DNA from: Microbacteriaceae bacterium
GTDB taxonomy: Bacteria > Actinomycetota > Actinomycetes > Actinomycetales > Microbacteriaceae
Length of the DNA: 8,490 bases
Reading direction: 5' to 3'
NCBI GenBank assembly: GCA_947486475.1
Contig: CANKTR010000036.1
Span: 1 to 8,490, forward strand
The position numbers and the translations under genes are program-made. Of the stretch, positions 1-8,059 are shown in pieces; the first letter of the stretch is position 1; each line of letters begins with the position of its first letter. The notes under the pieces are model-generated. The model searched no databases. It had not been told where the DNA came from and worked only from the letters and a program-made list of their open reading frames with translations.

Positions 1-593
1 GCGATTCGTGCGGCGACCTCGCGGGGAACCATTTCTACGATGACGGCGAAGGCTCCCGCCCGCTCGATCGCGCGTGCGTCGTTCATCACATTGTCGGCAT
101 CGTTGCCGCGTCCCTGGACGACGTGGCCGCCAAGGCCGTGTTCGCTCTGTGGTGTGAAACCGATGTGGGCCATAACGGGGACTCCCGCGCCAACAATTCG
201 CGCGATGTGCTCTTCGACGCGCACACCGCCCTCGAGTTTCACCGCGTGTGCTCCGGCTTCCTTCATGAATCGAATGGCGGTATCAAGCGCCTGGTCGGGA
301 TTGTTTTCATACGAACCGAACGGCAGATCCGCAACCACTAAAGCCCGGCGTGCGCCGCGGACGACGCCGCGTACCAGCGGCAGAAGTTCGTCGACGGTGA
401 CGCTGACCGTCGAATCGTAGCCAAACACGACGTTGGCGGCGCTGTCGCCGACCAACAAGAAATCAATACCCGCTTCGTCGAAAATCTGCGCGGTGAGAAA
501 GTCATACGACGTGAGCCCCGTGATGGGGTGCCCGTTGAGTTTGGCCTGAGCGAAATGGCGAGTTCGCACTCGCTTCTGGGCCTCGGTGGACAT
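1..593 (-). CDS. panB: 3-methyl-2-oxobutanoate hydroxymethyltransferase (ketopantoate hydroxymethyltransferase), partial, 3' end outside window
   Basis: PanB is a cytosolic TIM-barrel enzyme that transfers a hydroxymethyl group from 5,10-methylene-tetrahydrofolate to 2-oxoisovalerate, giving ketopantoate, the first committed step to pantothenate and CoA. I translated 197 residues from ATG at 593 to the left edge without a stop. Visible family landmarks: [10 protein letters not shown] (27-36), LLVGDS (46-51, Mg ligand D50), [10 protein letters not shown] (86-95, second metal ligand D89), VKLEGG (118-123, K119 and E121), AHIGFTPQS (142-150), VVQGRG (158-163) and IVEMVP (185-190, catalytic E187). 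Spacing matches Escherichia coli D45, D84, K112, E114 and E181 as I recall them. Family members are about 260-285 residues, so roughly 70-85 are missing beyond the edge. The start lies four bases after the nadE stop, with AGGA in the gap, so it is probably the second gene of a nadE-panB unit and translationally coupled. Family assignment is firm; nothing is odd in the visible part. Confidence 0.95.
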   Translation of the reverse strand, partial: MSTEAQKRVRTRHFAQAKLNGHPITGLTSYDFLTAQIFDEAGIDFLLVGDSAANVVFGYDSTVSVTVDELLPLVRGVVRGARRALVVADLPFGSYENNPDQALDTAIRFMKEAGAHAVKLEGGVRVEEHIARIVGAGVPVMAHIGFTPQSEHGLGGHVVQGRGNDADNVMNDARAIERAGAFAVIVEMVPREVAARI

Positions 594-597
594 TCCT

Positions 598-2289
598 TTA
601 GCCTAAGCCCGGGGTAAGGCGCATCGTGATGGGCAGACGTCGCTCTCGACCGAACGCCATGCGAGTGATGCGCGGACCTATCGCGCCCTGCCGACGCTTC
701 CACTCGGCGCCGGTAATCAAACCAGCGACGCGTTCCACCGTCGCGCGGTCGAAACCGTGGGACACCACGGTGTCAATGGAGTCTCGTTTACTGACGAGGT
801 GCTCGAGTATCGCATCGAGCACTTCGTAGGGCGGCAGTGAATCCTGGTCCGTTTGGTCGGGGCGCAGTTCGGCGCTCGGCGGTTTCGTAATCGAATTCTC
901 GGGTATCGGGGGTGTTTCGCCGCGTGCGGAGGCGACCGAATTCCGCCACCGCGCCAAATCCCACACGAGGGTCTTGAAGACGTCCTTGAGTGGCGCGTAT
1001 CCGCCGACCGAATCGCCGTAGATCGTGGAATAGCCGACGGCGACTTCGGACTTATTGCCCGTCGACAGCACCAGGTGTCCGTGCTGATTGCTGAGGGACA
1101 TGAGCACCATGCCCCGAGCGCGCGCCTGAATGTTCTCGGCCGCCAGCCCGCTCAAATTCAACTCGCGTTCGAACGGTTCAACCAGCCCCGCGATGGGGTG
1201 GGTGTCGTAGTGGCAACCAAGGTTCGTGGCGAGTGCGTGTGCGTCATCTTTTGAACCGTCACTTGAATACTGCGACGGCATCGAGACGCCAAACACCCGT
1301 TCGGCACCGATCGCATCCGCCGCGATGGTCGCACACACGGCGCTGTCAATTCCGCCGCTCAGTCCGAGGACGATCGACGGGAATCCGTTTTTCAGCGTGT
1401 AGTCCCGAACTCCGAGAACCAGCGCGTTCCACGTGGCTTCGATGTCGGGAAGATCCAGTGCCACGGAGGGCGTGATGGTGTCGCTCGGTTCGGTGAGCGG
1501 AATGCCGTCACCGGCGAGACCGGTACCGGTGATGTCGATGAGTTCCAGTGCGGACGTGAAAAGGGGTGCCCGCAGAAGTACCGTTCCCTCGGCATCGAGC
1601 ACGGCGCTGTCTCCGTCAAACACGAGGTCGTCTTGACCCCCGACCGCGTTGACATACACAACCGGCGCGCGAAACTCGAGTGCGCGGGTGCGCAGGAGCG
1701 GAAACCGAGTTTCGTCTTTCGCCATGTCAAACGGCGAGGCGTTGATGATCACGACAACGTCGAGGTCGAGTTTCGCGAGTTCGGATACGGGGCCGTCGTC
1801 TCGCCAGAGGTCCTCGCAAATTAGGAAACCGGTCGCGACCCCACCGAGGTTCAGGATGAGGGTGCCTTCGCCGGGAACGAAGATTCGTTCTTCGTCGAAC
1901 ACAGAATAGGTCGGAAGGTGGCGTTTCGCATAGGTTGCGACGACGCGGCCCTGGGACAGGACAGCGAGTGAATTGTGGGCCCGTGCTCCGCCGAACTCTT
2001 CCTCCGTGGCGCGCTCCACAAACCCTACGACCACGATGGCGTCGCCGAAACCGTCGGCGGCGATTCGTTCTGCCAGTGCAGTCACACCGAGTTCCGACTG
2101 GCGTATGAAATCGGAACTCGAGGCGAGATCCTCCACGGGATAGCCCGTAACGGACAATTCGGGGGAGACAATCACGCGGGCGCCCCGTCCGTGGGCGTCT
2201 CGAACCGCCTCGAGAATCGCCAGTGAATTGCCGGTGACGTCACCCACAATGGGGTTCAACTGGGCGAGGGCGAATCGAATTCTCGACAT
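598..2289 (-). CDS. nadE: Glutamine-dependent NAD+ synthetase (nitrilase-type glutaminase fused to NAD synthase)
   Basis: Cytosolic enzyme of the last step of NAD+ synthesis: ATP-dependent amidation of nicotinic acid adenine dinucleotide, with ammonia taken from glutamine. The product is 563 aa. Residues 1 to about 265 are a carbon-nitrogen hydrolase domain with the full Glu-Lys-Cys triad: E44 in [12 protein letters not shown]122 in [10 protein letters not shown]158 in FLICEDLW. Residues from about 285 are the NAD synthase domain, with the PP-loop SGGIDS (311-316), [12 protein letters not shown] (409-420) and the C-terminal [14 protein letters not shown] (470-483). The length fits the compact ~560-aa two-domain form rather than the ~680-aa mycobacterial form. 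The frame stays open upstream to 2553, but that stretch is antisense to glnA2 and unlike the family. ATG at 2289 opens with [13 protein letters not shown], the normal start of the nitrilase fold. There is no Shine-Dalgarno; a possible -10 at 2302-2297 would place transcription initiation at or next to the start codon. It is divergent from glnA2 and followed at once by panB. Confidence 0.96.
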   Translation of the reverse strand: MSRIRFALAQLNPIVGDVTGNSLAILEAVRDAHGRGARVIVSPELSVTGYPVEDLASSSDFIRQSELGVTALAERIAADGFGDAIVVVGFVERATEEEFGGARAHNSLAVLSQGRVVATYAKRHLPTYSVFDEERIFVPGEGTLILNLGGVATGFLICEDLWRDDGPVSELAKLDLDVVVIINASPFDMAKDETRFPLLRTRALEFRAPVVYVNAVGGQDDLVFDGDSAVLDAEGTVLLRAPLFTSALELIDITGTGLAGDGIPLTEPSDTITPSVALDLPDIEATWNALVLGVRDYTLKNGFPSIVLGLSGGIDSAVCATIAADAIGAERVFGVSMPSQYSSDGSKDDAHALATNLGCHYDTHPIAGLVEPFERELNLSGLAAENIQARARGMVLMSLSNQHGHLVLSTGNKSEVAVGYSTIYGDSVGGYAPLKDVFKTLVWDLARWRNSVASARGETPPIPENSITKPPSAELRPDQTDQDSLPPYEVLDAILEHLVSKRDSIDTVVSHGFDRATVERVAGLITGAEWKRRQGAIGPRITRMAFGRERRLPITMRLTPGLG

Positions 2290-2332
2290 AACAAGTAGCC
2301 TAGTAGCGCAGGGAAAGTGGCGAAGGAGTCCC
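2290..2332. promoter_or_regulatory. Divergent promoter region nadE / glnA2
   Basis: Only 43 bp separate the two divergent start codons, so both core promoters must lie here or just inside the coding sequences. A near-symmetrical TAGCCTA at 2296-2302 gives a TANNNT-type -10 on each strand: TAGCCT at 2296-2301 for glnA2 and TAGGCT at 2302-2297 for nadE. Seven bases downstream on the minus strand is the nadE ATG, predicting a leaderless nadE mRNA. On the plus strand a start near 2308 leaves a leader of about 25 nt containing the glnA2 ribosome site. I see no convincing -35 element on either strand and no GlnR-type box. The -10 calls rest on short degenerate motifs and are tentative. Confidence 0.45.
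2323..2328 (+). promoter_or_regulatory. Shine-Dalgarno site of glnA2
   Basis: AAGGAG lies four bases before ATG 2333. It decides the start: the frame is open to an ATG at 2228, but that one lacks such a site and would overlap nadE head-on. The protein from 2333 (MDKQQEFVLRTIEERGVKF) matches the N-terminus of mycobacterial GlnA2 as I recall it. Confidence 0.8.
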
Positions 2333-3664
2333 ATGGACAAGCAACAGGAGTTTGTGCTCCGCACCATCGAGGAACGCGGTGTTAAGTTCGTTCGACTGTG
2401 GTTCACCGACGTGTCGGGAACACTGAAGAACGTTGCGTTGGCGCCCGCTGAGGTCGAGGGAGCATTCGCCGAGGGACTGGGTGTGGACGGGTCGTCCGTC
2501 GAAGGATTGACGCGAGTGTACGAAGCGGATGTTCTGTTGCACCCCGACCCCACGACCTTTCAGGTCCTCCCGTGGCGGGGTCAAGTGGACCCGACCGCGC
2601 GCATGTTTTGCGACATCACGACACCGGACGGACAAGCGGCCGCAACCGACCCGCGGTACGTCCTGCGCCGCACCCTCGCGAAAGCGGCAGAGCGCGGGTT
2701 CACCTTCTATACGCACCCCGAAATCGAGTTCTACCTGTTCAAGGACAACAATCAGGAAAACCCCATTCCCGTGGACGAGGCAGGGTATTTCGACAACGTT
2801 CCCGGCGGAACGGCTCACGATTTCCGCCGAAACGCGGTGCGCCACCTCGAAGATCTCGGAATCTCGGTCGAGTTTTCGCACCACGAAGCGGGACCGGGGC
2901 AGAACGAAATCGACCTCCGCTACGCCGATGCGTTGACAACCGCGGACAATATCCAGACCTTCCGAACCGTTGTGAAAGAGGCGGCGATCGAGCAAGGCGT
3001 GTACGCCACCTTCATGCCGAAACCGCTTGCGCATCACCCCGGCAGCGGCATGCACACTCACCTGTCGCTGTTCGAGGGGGACGCCAACGCGTTTTTCGAC
3101 CCGAGCAAGCCCTACCAACTCTCGACGATCGGTCGACAATTCATGGCGGGAATCCTCACCCACGCACACGAATTCACTGCGATCACGAACCAGTTTGTCA
3201 ACTCATACAAGCGCCTCTGGGGTGGCGGTGAGGCCCCGCCGTTCATCACGTGGGGTCACAACAACACGTCAGCGCTGGTCCGTGTTCCGATGTACAAGCC
3301 GGGCAAGGAACAATCGGTTCGAATCGAATACCGAGGACTCGACTCGGCGGCCAACCCCTACCTCGCGTATTCCGTGCTCCTCGCTGCAGGGCTCAAGGGA
3401 ATCGAGGAGGGGTACGAACTTCCCGCCGAAGCCGAGGGGGACATCGCGAGCCTCACCGCAATCGAACGTCGTGCGCTCGGTTACCGGCCGTTACCCGAGA
3501 ACCTCCACCGAGCGCTTCACTACATGGAGGAAAGTGAATTGGTCGCCGAGACGTTGGGCGAGCAGGTGTTCACCTTTTTCCTTCGCAACAAGCAAGCCGA
3601 GTGGAACGCCTACGGTCGCCAAGTGACGCCGTGGGAGCTGGACACGAACTTCCGCCAGTTGTAG
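2333..3664 (+). CDS. glnA2: Glutamine synthetase family protein, GlnA2-like (no adenylylation tyrosine)
   Basis: A 443-aa member of the glutamine synthetase fold: N-terminal beta-grasp domain (about 15-95, with VDGSSVEG at 51-58) and C-terminal catalytic domain. Metal and substrate residues are present by alignment to the enterobacterial enzyme: E130 and E132 (HPEIEFYLF), E185 and E192 (HHEAGPGQNEI), H241 (GSGMHTH), R294, E300, R317, E332 and R334. Two differences stand out. The segment that normally carries the adenylylation tyrosine reads GDIASL (369-374), with Ala372 at that place, so GlnE should not modify it. The NRS motif is NTS (311-313), so Thr312 replaces an active-site arginine. Overall sequence is closest to mycobacterial GlnA2. 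Canonical glutamine synthesis is possible, but some Streptomyces GlnA paralogues are reported as gamma-glutamylpolyamine synthetases, so the acceptor amine is open. It is first in a two-gene unit with glnE and divergent from nadE. Confidence 0.93.
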   Translation: MDKQQEFVLRTIEERGVKFVRLWFTDVSGTLKNVALAPAEVEGAFAEGLGVDGSSVEGLTRVYEADVLLHPDPTTFQVLPWRGQVDPTARMFCDITTPDGQAAATDPRYVLRRTLAKAAERGFTFYTHPEIEFYLFKDNNQENPIPVDEAGYFDNVPGGTAHDFRRNAVRHLEDLGISVEFSHHEAGPGQNEIDLRYADALTTADNIQTFRTVVKEAAIEQGVYATFMPKPLAHHPGSGMHTHLSLFEGDANAFFDPSKPYQLSTIGRQFMAGILTHAHEFTAITNQFVNSYKRLWGGGEAPPFITWGHNNTSALVRVPMYKPGKEQSVRIEYRGLDSAANPYLAYSVLLAAGLKGIEEGYELPAEAEGDIASLTAIERRALGYRPLPENLHRALHYMEESELVAETLGEQVFTFFLRNKQAEWNAYGRQVTPWELDTNFRQL

Positions 3665-3666
3665 GC

Positions 3667-6537
3667 ATGGCCGCCGAGAGACGTCTGACGGACCTTGCCC
3701 GCATCGGGTTTGTTGACCTGTCGCTCGCTCGCGACGAATTAACCCGTCGCGGGTTCGAACCGGAGTGGTTCGCGGTTGCCGCGAGTCCCGACAAGGCGCT
3801 GCGTTGGCTCGGGCGACTGATCGACGCCCACCCCACAACGACCGACACACTGACGGATGGTCACGCTCGAGAGCATCTCCTTCGAATCATCGGACTGAGT
3901 GATGGGCTGGCGGAATTTTTGGTTCGAAAACCGGGTGCCCTTGCGCGGGTGGTCCCGCCTGATTCGCTCCCCACCGCACAGGATTATGTCCGAGCGTTTC
4001 GCGACACCGACTCGGTTGACGACATTCGGTACCGCTATCGCGAGCAACTCGTCACAATTACGGCCTGGGATCTGGCTCAACCAGACCCGGCAGCGGTTTT
4101 CGATCGTGTCGGGGAGGCGCTAGCGGATCTCGCGGGCGCGGTGTTGTCCGCCGCGGTGGTGCGCGCACAGCACGACACAGCGGCTCCGCCAGAACTCATT
4201 GCCGGCACTCGGCTCGCGGTTATCGGGATGGGGAAAGCGGGTGGTCGAGAACTCAACTATCTGTCCGACGTCGACGTGATCTTCGTGTCGGATGCGGTTG
4301 ACGTCGATCCGGGCGACGCCGTTGAATTGGCGACCAAGTGGGCCCGCGCGATCGTCCAGACAACGTCGGAACCGGGGCTCGAACCACCACTGTGGGAATT
4401 GGACACCAACCTGCGCCCCGAAGGAGCGAAGGGTGCTCTTGTTCGCACCCTCGAGTCCCACCTTGCTTATTACGAGCGGTGGGCTGAAAACTGGGAATTC
4501 CAAGCTCTCCTCAAGGCCCGTCCACTCGCGGGCGATGCGGACCTGGGGGAGCGCTACCTGAGCGCGGTAAACGAATTCACCTGGTCCAGTTCGAGCCGCG
4601 ACGGATTCGTCGAGTCGGTGCAGCGAATGCGCGAGCGGGTTTCCGACAATATTCCGGCCGACGAGCGAGACATCCAGATCAAATTGGGTCCTGGCGGTCT
4701 GCGGGACATCGAGTTCACGGTGCAGTTGCTGCAACTTGTCCACGGAAAAGACGACCCTTCGGTCCGAAGCCGGAACACGTTGTCCGCGATTGCGGAACTG
4801 TCCGACGCCGGATATGTGGGGCGACCCGAAGCCACAAGCTTTTCCGAGCATTACCGACAGTTGCGGGTACTCGAACACCGTGTACAACTCGTGTCGCTGC
4901 GCCGAACTCACCTCATGCCGCGCGAACTGGATACGGTCCGAACGATTGCGCGTTCCTCCGGACTCGCCGAAACAGCGGAAGGGCTCTTGGCCCGATGGGA
5001 GGAGATCAAGCGCGATGTGCGTTCACTTCACGAGCGCCTGTTTTATCGCCCGCTTCTCTCGGCGGTAGCCACACTCCCGGGTGAGGGGCTCGCCCTTTCC
5101 AGCGAACAGGCCGAGGCTCGGCTTCGTGCCAGCGGATTCAGTGACCCCGCGAGTGCGCTGCGCCACATCGCGGCGTTGACGGTCGGTGTTTCCCGCAGCG
5201 CAGCGATCCAGCGAAATTTGTTGCCCGTCTTGCTCCATTGGATGTCGGAGGGAACCGATCCCGATGGTGGTCTTGCCTCCTTTCGAATAATCAGTGACTC
5301 GCTGGGAGATTCACCGTGGTATCTGCGAATGCTCCGCGACTCCGCCGGAGCGGCACGACGCCTTTCGCTCGTTCTGTCCATGTCCACATTTGTCTCGGCA
5401 CTGATCGAACGTGTTCCGGATTCGGTGGCATGGCTCGACGACGATGAGTTGTTGAAACCGCGAACACGTTCCGCGCTGAGCGCCGAGTTTGGTGCAACCG
5501 ACTTGCGCCACAGCAGTGTGGACGATGCGTCCCGCGCAATTCGGTTCGCTCGACGGCGCGAACTACTGCGTGTAGCCCTCGCATCGGTGCTCGGCATCAT
5601 CACGATCGAAGAGTTGGGGCGGGCGTTGTCCGACATCACCTCGGCGACGCTCCAAGCCCTCGTTGGCCTCGCTGGTCGGGGTTCAAACGGAATCGAGTTC
5701 GCGGTGATCGCGATGGGGCGGTTCGGTGGCGAGGAACTCGGGTTCTCGTCCGACACCGACGTGCTGTGGGTGTTTCGCGACTCCGGGGCGGGCGACGACG
5801 CTCACGCGGTGGCCGAGAAAATGGTGCACGACATCGCGCGACTCGGCGAGGATGTTCGATTTCCACTCGACCTGGATGCGGGACTGCGCCCCGAGGGCAA
5901 AAACGGTCCGCTCGTTCGATCTCTCGACGCCTATCGCGCCTATTACGAAAAGTGGAGTGACATCTGGGAAACCCAGGCATTGGTGCGCGCCCGGCCCGTC
6001 GCGGGGGACGAGTCGCTCTGCCGCGATTTTGAGGACATGGCTAACGCGGTGCGCTACACCCGCGAAATTTCCGAGGAGGGAGCGCGCGAAATTCGCCGCA
6101 TCAAGGCGCGCGTCGAGACGGAACGGCTTCCGTTCGGTGCTGACCCGACGCGCCACACCAAGTTGGGACCGGGCTCGTTGAGCGACGTTGAGTGGCTCGT
6201 GCAATTGCTGCAATTGCAACACGGAACGACCCACCCCGCCCTCCGAACACCGGCGACCCTTTCCGCGCTCGACGCGTGTGTGTCGGCGGGAATTGTCGCG
6301 GTTGCCGATGGCGCGGCTCTGCGTGAGGCCTGGCTCATTTCGTCGCATATCCGATCCGCGACGACACTGTGTACGTCGCGCGGTTCGGATGTTGTCCCGC
6401 TCGATCGCCGCCAGCTCGAGGGAATCGCTCGAATTCTCTCGTATCCCGCCGGACGTGGTGCTGACTTAGAAAACGACTATCTGCGCATCACCCGACGATC
6501 GCGACAGGTATTCGAGCGACTGTTTTTCCCCGCTTAA
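3667..6537 (+). CDS. glnE: Bifunctional glutamine synthetase adenylyltransferase / adenylyl-removing enzyme
   Basis: GlnE attaches AMP to, and phosphorolytically removes AMP from, a tyrosine of each GlnA subunit, tuning glutamine synthesis to nitrogen status. The product is 956 aa, close to the ~945-995 aa usual for the family. It has two nucleotidyltransferase heads. The N-terminal head has GMGKAGGRELNYLSDVDVIF (187-206; D201, D203) and a third acidic residue, D246, in LWELDTNLRPEG. The C-terminal head has AMGRFGGEELGFSSDTDVL (682-700; D696, D698) and D737 in FPLDLDAGLRPEG. Each is followed by a helical GlnD/PII-uridylyltransferase-like segment with KLGPGGLRDIEF (339-350) and KLGPGSLSDVEW (832-843). 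In the E. coli enzyme the N-terminal head deadenylylates and the C-terminal head adenylylates. Both metal sites look intact. ATG 3667 lies two bases after the glnA2 TAG with no clear Shine-Dalgarno, so translation is probably coupled to glnA2. The frame is open to 3601, but that part overlaps glnA2. Its target, glnA, lies convergently downstream. Confidence 0.97.
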   Translation: MAAERRLTDLARIGFVDLSLARDELTRRGFEPEWFAVAASPDKALRWLGRLIDAHPTTTDTLTDGHAREHLLRIIGLSDGLAEFLVRKPGALARVVPPDSLPTAQDYVRAFRDTDSVDDIRYRYREQLVTITAWDLAQPDPAAVFDRVGEALADLAGAVLSAAVVRAQHDTAAPPELIAGTRLAVIGMGKAGGRELNYLSDVDVIFVSDAVDVDPGDAVELATKWARAIVQTTSEPGLEPPLWELDTNLRPEGAKGALVRTLESHLAYYERWAENWEFQALLKARPLAGDADLGERYLSAVNEFTWSSSSRDGFVESVQRMRERVSDNIPADERDIQIKLGPGGLRDIEFTVQLLQLVHGKDDPSVRSRNTLSAIAELSDAGYVGRPEATSFSEHYRQLRVLEHRVQLVSLRRTHLMPRELDTVRTIARSSGLAETAEGLLARWEEIKRDVRSLHERLFYRPLLSAVATLPGEGLALSSEQAEARLRASGFSDPASALRHIAALTVGVSRSAAIQRNLLPVLLHWMSEGTDPDGGLASFRIISDSLGDSPWYLRMLRDSAGAARRLSLVLSMSTFVSALIERVPDSVAWLDDDELLKPRTRSALSAEFGATDLRHSSVDDASRAIRFARRRELLRVALASVLGIITIEELGRALSDITSATLQALVGLAGRGSNGIEFAVIAMGRFGGEELGFSSDTDVLWVFRDSGAGDDAHAVAEKMVHDIARLGEDVRFPLDLDAGLRPEGKNGPLVRSLDAYRAYYEKWSDIWETQALVRARPVAGDESLCRDFEDMANAVRYTREISEEGAREIRRIKARVETERLPFGADPTRHTKLGPGSLSDVEWLVQLLQLQHGTTHPALRTPATLSALDACVSAGIVAVADGAALREAWLISSHIRSATTLCTSRGSDVVPLDRRQLEGIARILSYPAGRGADLENDYLRITRRSRQVFERLFFPA

Positions 6538-6540
6538 TGA

Positions 6541-6580
6541 TGTTGACGCCACCCGAAGATGGCGCCAACACACTGTGTTG
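6541..6580. terminator. Probable bidirectional terminator between convergent glnE and glnA
   Basis: The 46-bp gap between the two stop codons is filled by overlapping inverted repeats. Arms TGTTGACGCCA (6541-6551) and TGGCGCCAACA (6560-6570) form an 11-bp stem with one mismatch and an 8-nt loop. The end of the right arm is also the left half of the perfect palindrome CAACACACTGTGTTG (6566-6580), which ends three bases from the glnA stop. The stem works on either strand, as expected for convergent genes. No T-run follows in either direction, so this would be a U-less terminator or an mRNA 3'-end stabiliser rather than a classical intrinsic terminator. Confidence 0.6.
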
Positions 6581-6583
6581 TGA

Positions 6584-8008
6584 CTAGCAGGAGAACGTTG
6601 TCTCGTATTCAAACGGGTGCGGGCGCTGCGCGGACGGCAAAACCTCCATCGCCCGCTTCATGCTCACCCACTCGTCGATGAGGTCTTTGGTGAAGACATT
6701 CCCCTGCAACAGGAATTCGTGATCGTTTTCGAGTGCAATCAACGCCTCGTCCAACGTTCCGGGGACCTGCGGGATCAGCTTCGCCTCCTCGGCCGGGAGT
6801 TCGTACAAGTCTTTGTCGACCGGTGCGTGTGGCTCGATCTTGTTGATGACGCCGTCGAGACCCGCCATCATCTGCACGGCGAAGGCGAGGTACGGGTTGC
6901 TCGAGGCATCCGGGGCACGGAATTCGATGCGCTTGGCTTTCGGATTGGTGCCGGTGATCGGAATGCGAATCGCGGCCGAACGGTTGCCCGCCGAATACAC
7001 GAGGTTGACCGGGGCTTCAAAGCCCTTCACCAGTCGCCGATACGAGTTCATGGTCGGGTTGGTGAACGCCAAAATCGCTCCGGCGTGCTTGAGGATGCCG
7101 CCGATGTACCAGCGCGCGATGTCCGACAGCCCGGCGTAACCCTTCTCGTCGTAGAACAGCGGCTTGCCGCCAGCCCACAGCGACTGATGGGTGTGCATTC
7201 CCGAACCGTTGTCGTTGAAGAGCGGCTTCGGCATGAACGTCGCGACCTTGCCGTGGATGTCGGCCTCGTTCTTGACGATGTACTTGAACTTGAGGAGGTC
7301 ATCGGCCGACTTGACCATCGTGTCAAAACGGTAGTTGATTTCACACTGTCCCGCGGTTCCCACTTCATGGTGCGAGCGCTCGACGTGCAGACCGGCCGCC
7401 GCGAGTTGGAGGCAAATCTGGTCACGCAGGTCGGCGAGCTTGTCGACGGGGCTCACCGGGAAATAGCCGCCCTTGTGCGGGGTCTTGTTGGCGAGGTTTC
7501 CGCCCTCTTCCTTACGCCCCGTGTTCCACGCCGCTTCCTCCGAGTCGACCTTGTAGAACGAGGATCCCGACGTCACTTCGTAACGAACGTCGTCGAAGAT
7601 GAAGAACTCCGCTTCGGGTGCGAAAAACGCGGTGTCCGCGATACCGGTCGAGGCGAGGTACTTCTCGGCCTTCTTGGCGACCTGACGCGGGTCGCGGTGG
7701 TAAATCTCGCCGTTTCGCGGGTTGTAGATGTCGAAGATGAGGACGATGGTCTTCTCGACGCGGTATGGGTCGACATAGGCGGTGGTCACGTCGGGAATGA
7801 GCTGCAGATCGCTCTCCGCAATCCCTTGAAATCCGGTGATGGACGAGCCGTCAAAGAGCTGGCCGACGGTGAAGAATTCTTCGTCGACGGTGCTCGCGGG
7901 AATGTTGAAGTGTTGTTGAACGCCGGGAAGGTCAGTGAACCGAATGTCAAGGAACTTGACGTCTTCCTTCGCGATGTAGTCGAGTACCTCGGCGGGTGTC
8001 GTGAACAT
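6584..8008 (-). CDS. glnA: Glutamine synthetase type I-beta, adenylylation-regulated
   Basis: Main ammonia-assimilating enzyme, a cytosolic dodecamer: L-glutamate + NH3 + ATP gives L-glutamine. The product is 474 aa, near the usual 468-478. Visible motifs: beta-grasp LFDGSS (51-56, D53); metal-site E132 and E134 in APEAEFFIFDD (130-140); E215 and E223 in HHEVGTAGQCEI (213-224); KPLFNDNGSGMHTHQS (261-276, N267, H272); MNSYRRLVKGFEAPVN (320-335, R325, flap E331); GNRSAAIRIP (341-350, R343, R348); RIEFRAPD (360-367, E362, R364). DKDLYELP (398-405) carries Tyr402, the residue GlnE adenylylates. The class-specific insertion (about 143-180) and this tyrosine place it in I-beta, like M. tuberculosis GlnA1. 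The ATG is preceded by AGGAG (8018-8014) at five bases' spacing. Expression is probably under GlnR through the upstream operator. Convergent with glnE; downstream of a DUF4191 gene on the same strand but with its own promoter. Nothing is missing. Confidence 0.98.
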   Translation of the reverse strand: MFTTPAEVLDYIAKEDVKFLDIRFTDLPGVQQHFNIPASTVDEEFFTVGQLFDGSSITGFQGIAESDLQLIPDVTTAYVDPYRVEKTIVLIFDIYNPRNGEIYHRDPRQVAKKAEKYLASTGIADTAFFAPEAEFFIFDDVRYEVTSGSSFYKVDSEEAAWNTGRKEEGGNLANKTPHKGGYFPVSPVDKLADLRDQICLQLAAAGLHVERSHHEVGTAGQCEINYRFDTMVKSADDLLKFKYIVKNEADIHGKVATFMPKPLFNDNGSGMHTHQSLWAGGKPLFYDEKGYAGLSDIARWYIGGILKHAGAILAFTNPTMNSYRRLVKGFEAPVNLVYSAGNRSAAIRIPITGTNPKAKRIEFRAPDASSNPYLAFAVQMMAGLDGVINKIEPHAPVDKDLYELPAEEAKLIPQVPGTLDEALIALENDHEFLLQGNVFTKDLIDEWVSMKRAMEVLPSAQRPHPFEYETTFSC

Positions 8009-8013
8009 GGTGT

Positions 8014-8018
8014 CTCCT
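8014..8018 (-). promoter_or_regulatory. Shine-Dalgarno site of glnA
   Basis: On the minus strand AGGAG is followed by five bases (ACACC) and then the ATG at 8008-8006. It is a strong, well-spaced ribosome site and fixes this start over alternatives. Confidence 0.85.
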
Positions 8019-8049
8019 GAGGAAATGAGGGGAAGTGCTGTTGTCCCTA

Positions 8050-8055
8050 AGGTTA
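8050..8055 (-). promoter_or_regulatory. Putative -10 element of the glnA promoter
   Basis: TAACCT on the minus strand fits the actinobacterial TANNNT -10 pattern. Initiation about seven bases downstream (near 8043) would give a leader of roughly 35 nt that contains the glnA Shine-Dalgarno. The -35 position (about 8078-8073, ACCGTG) does not resemble TTGACA and falls inside the GlnR-type box, which fits activator dependence. Based on motif and position only. Confidence 0.5.
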
Positions 8056-8059
8056 CCCA

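Noticed and set aside
2233..2244. Perfect 12-bp palindrome GGTGACGTCACC near the nadE 5' end, considered as an operator for glnA2
   Set aside because: It encodes the well-conserved VGDVTG peptide of NadE and does not fit the GlnR module spacing, so it is probably coincidence.
2290..2553. N-terminal extension of nadE by 88 residues
   Set aside because: It lies antisense to glnA2, is Ser/Thr/Pro-rich and unlike the nitrilase fold; the family-typical start is at 2289.
2300..3169. A 289-codon open frame on the minus strand opposite glnA2
   Set aside because: Antisense shadow of glnA2. It has no family resemblance and overlaps the divergent promoter region.
6617..8020. A 467-codon open frame on the plus strand covering nearly all of glnA
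   Set aside because: It is exactly antisense to a perfectly conserved glnA, has no recognisable domain, and results from G+C-rich codon usage that suppresses stops on the opposite strand.
8009..8043. Glutamine riboswitch or other structured leader before glnA
   Set aside because: The predicted leader is only about 35 nt and contains little besides the ribosome site; there is no room for a known aptamer.
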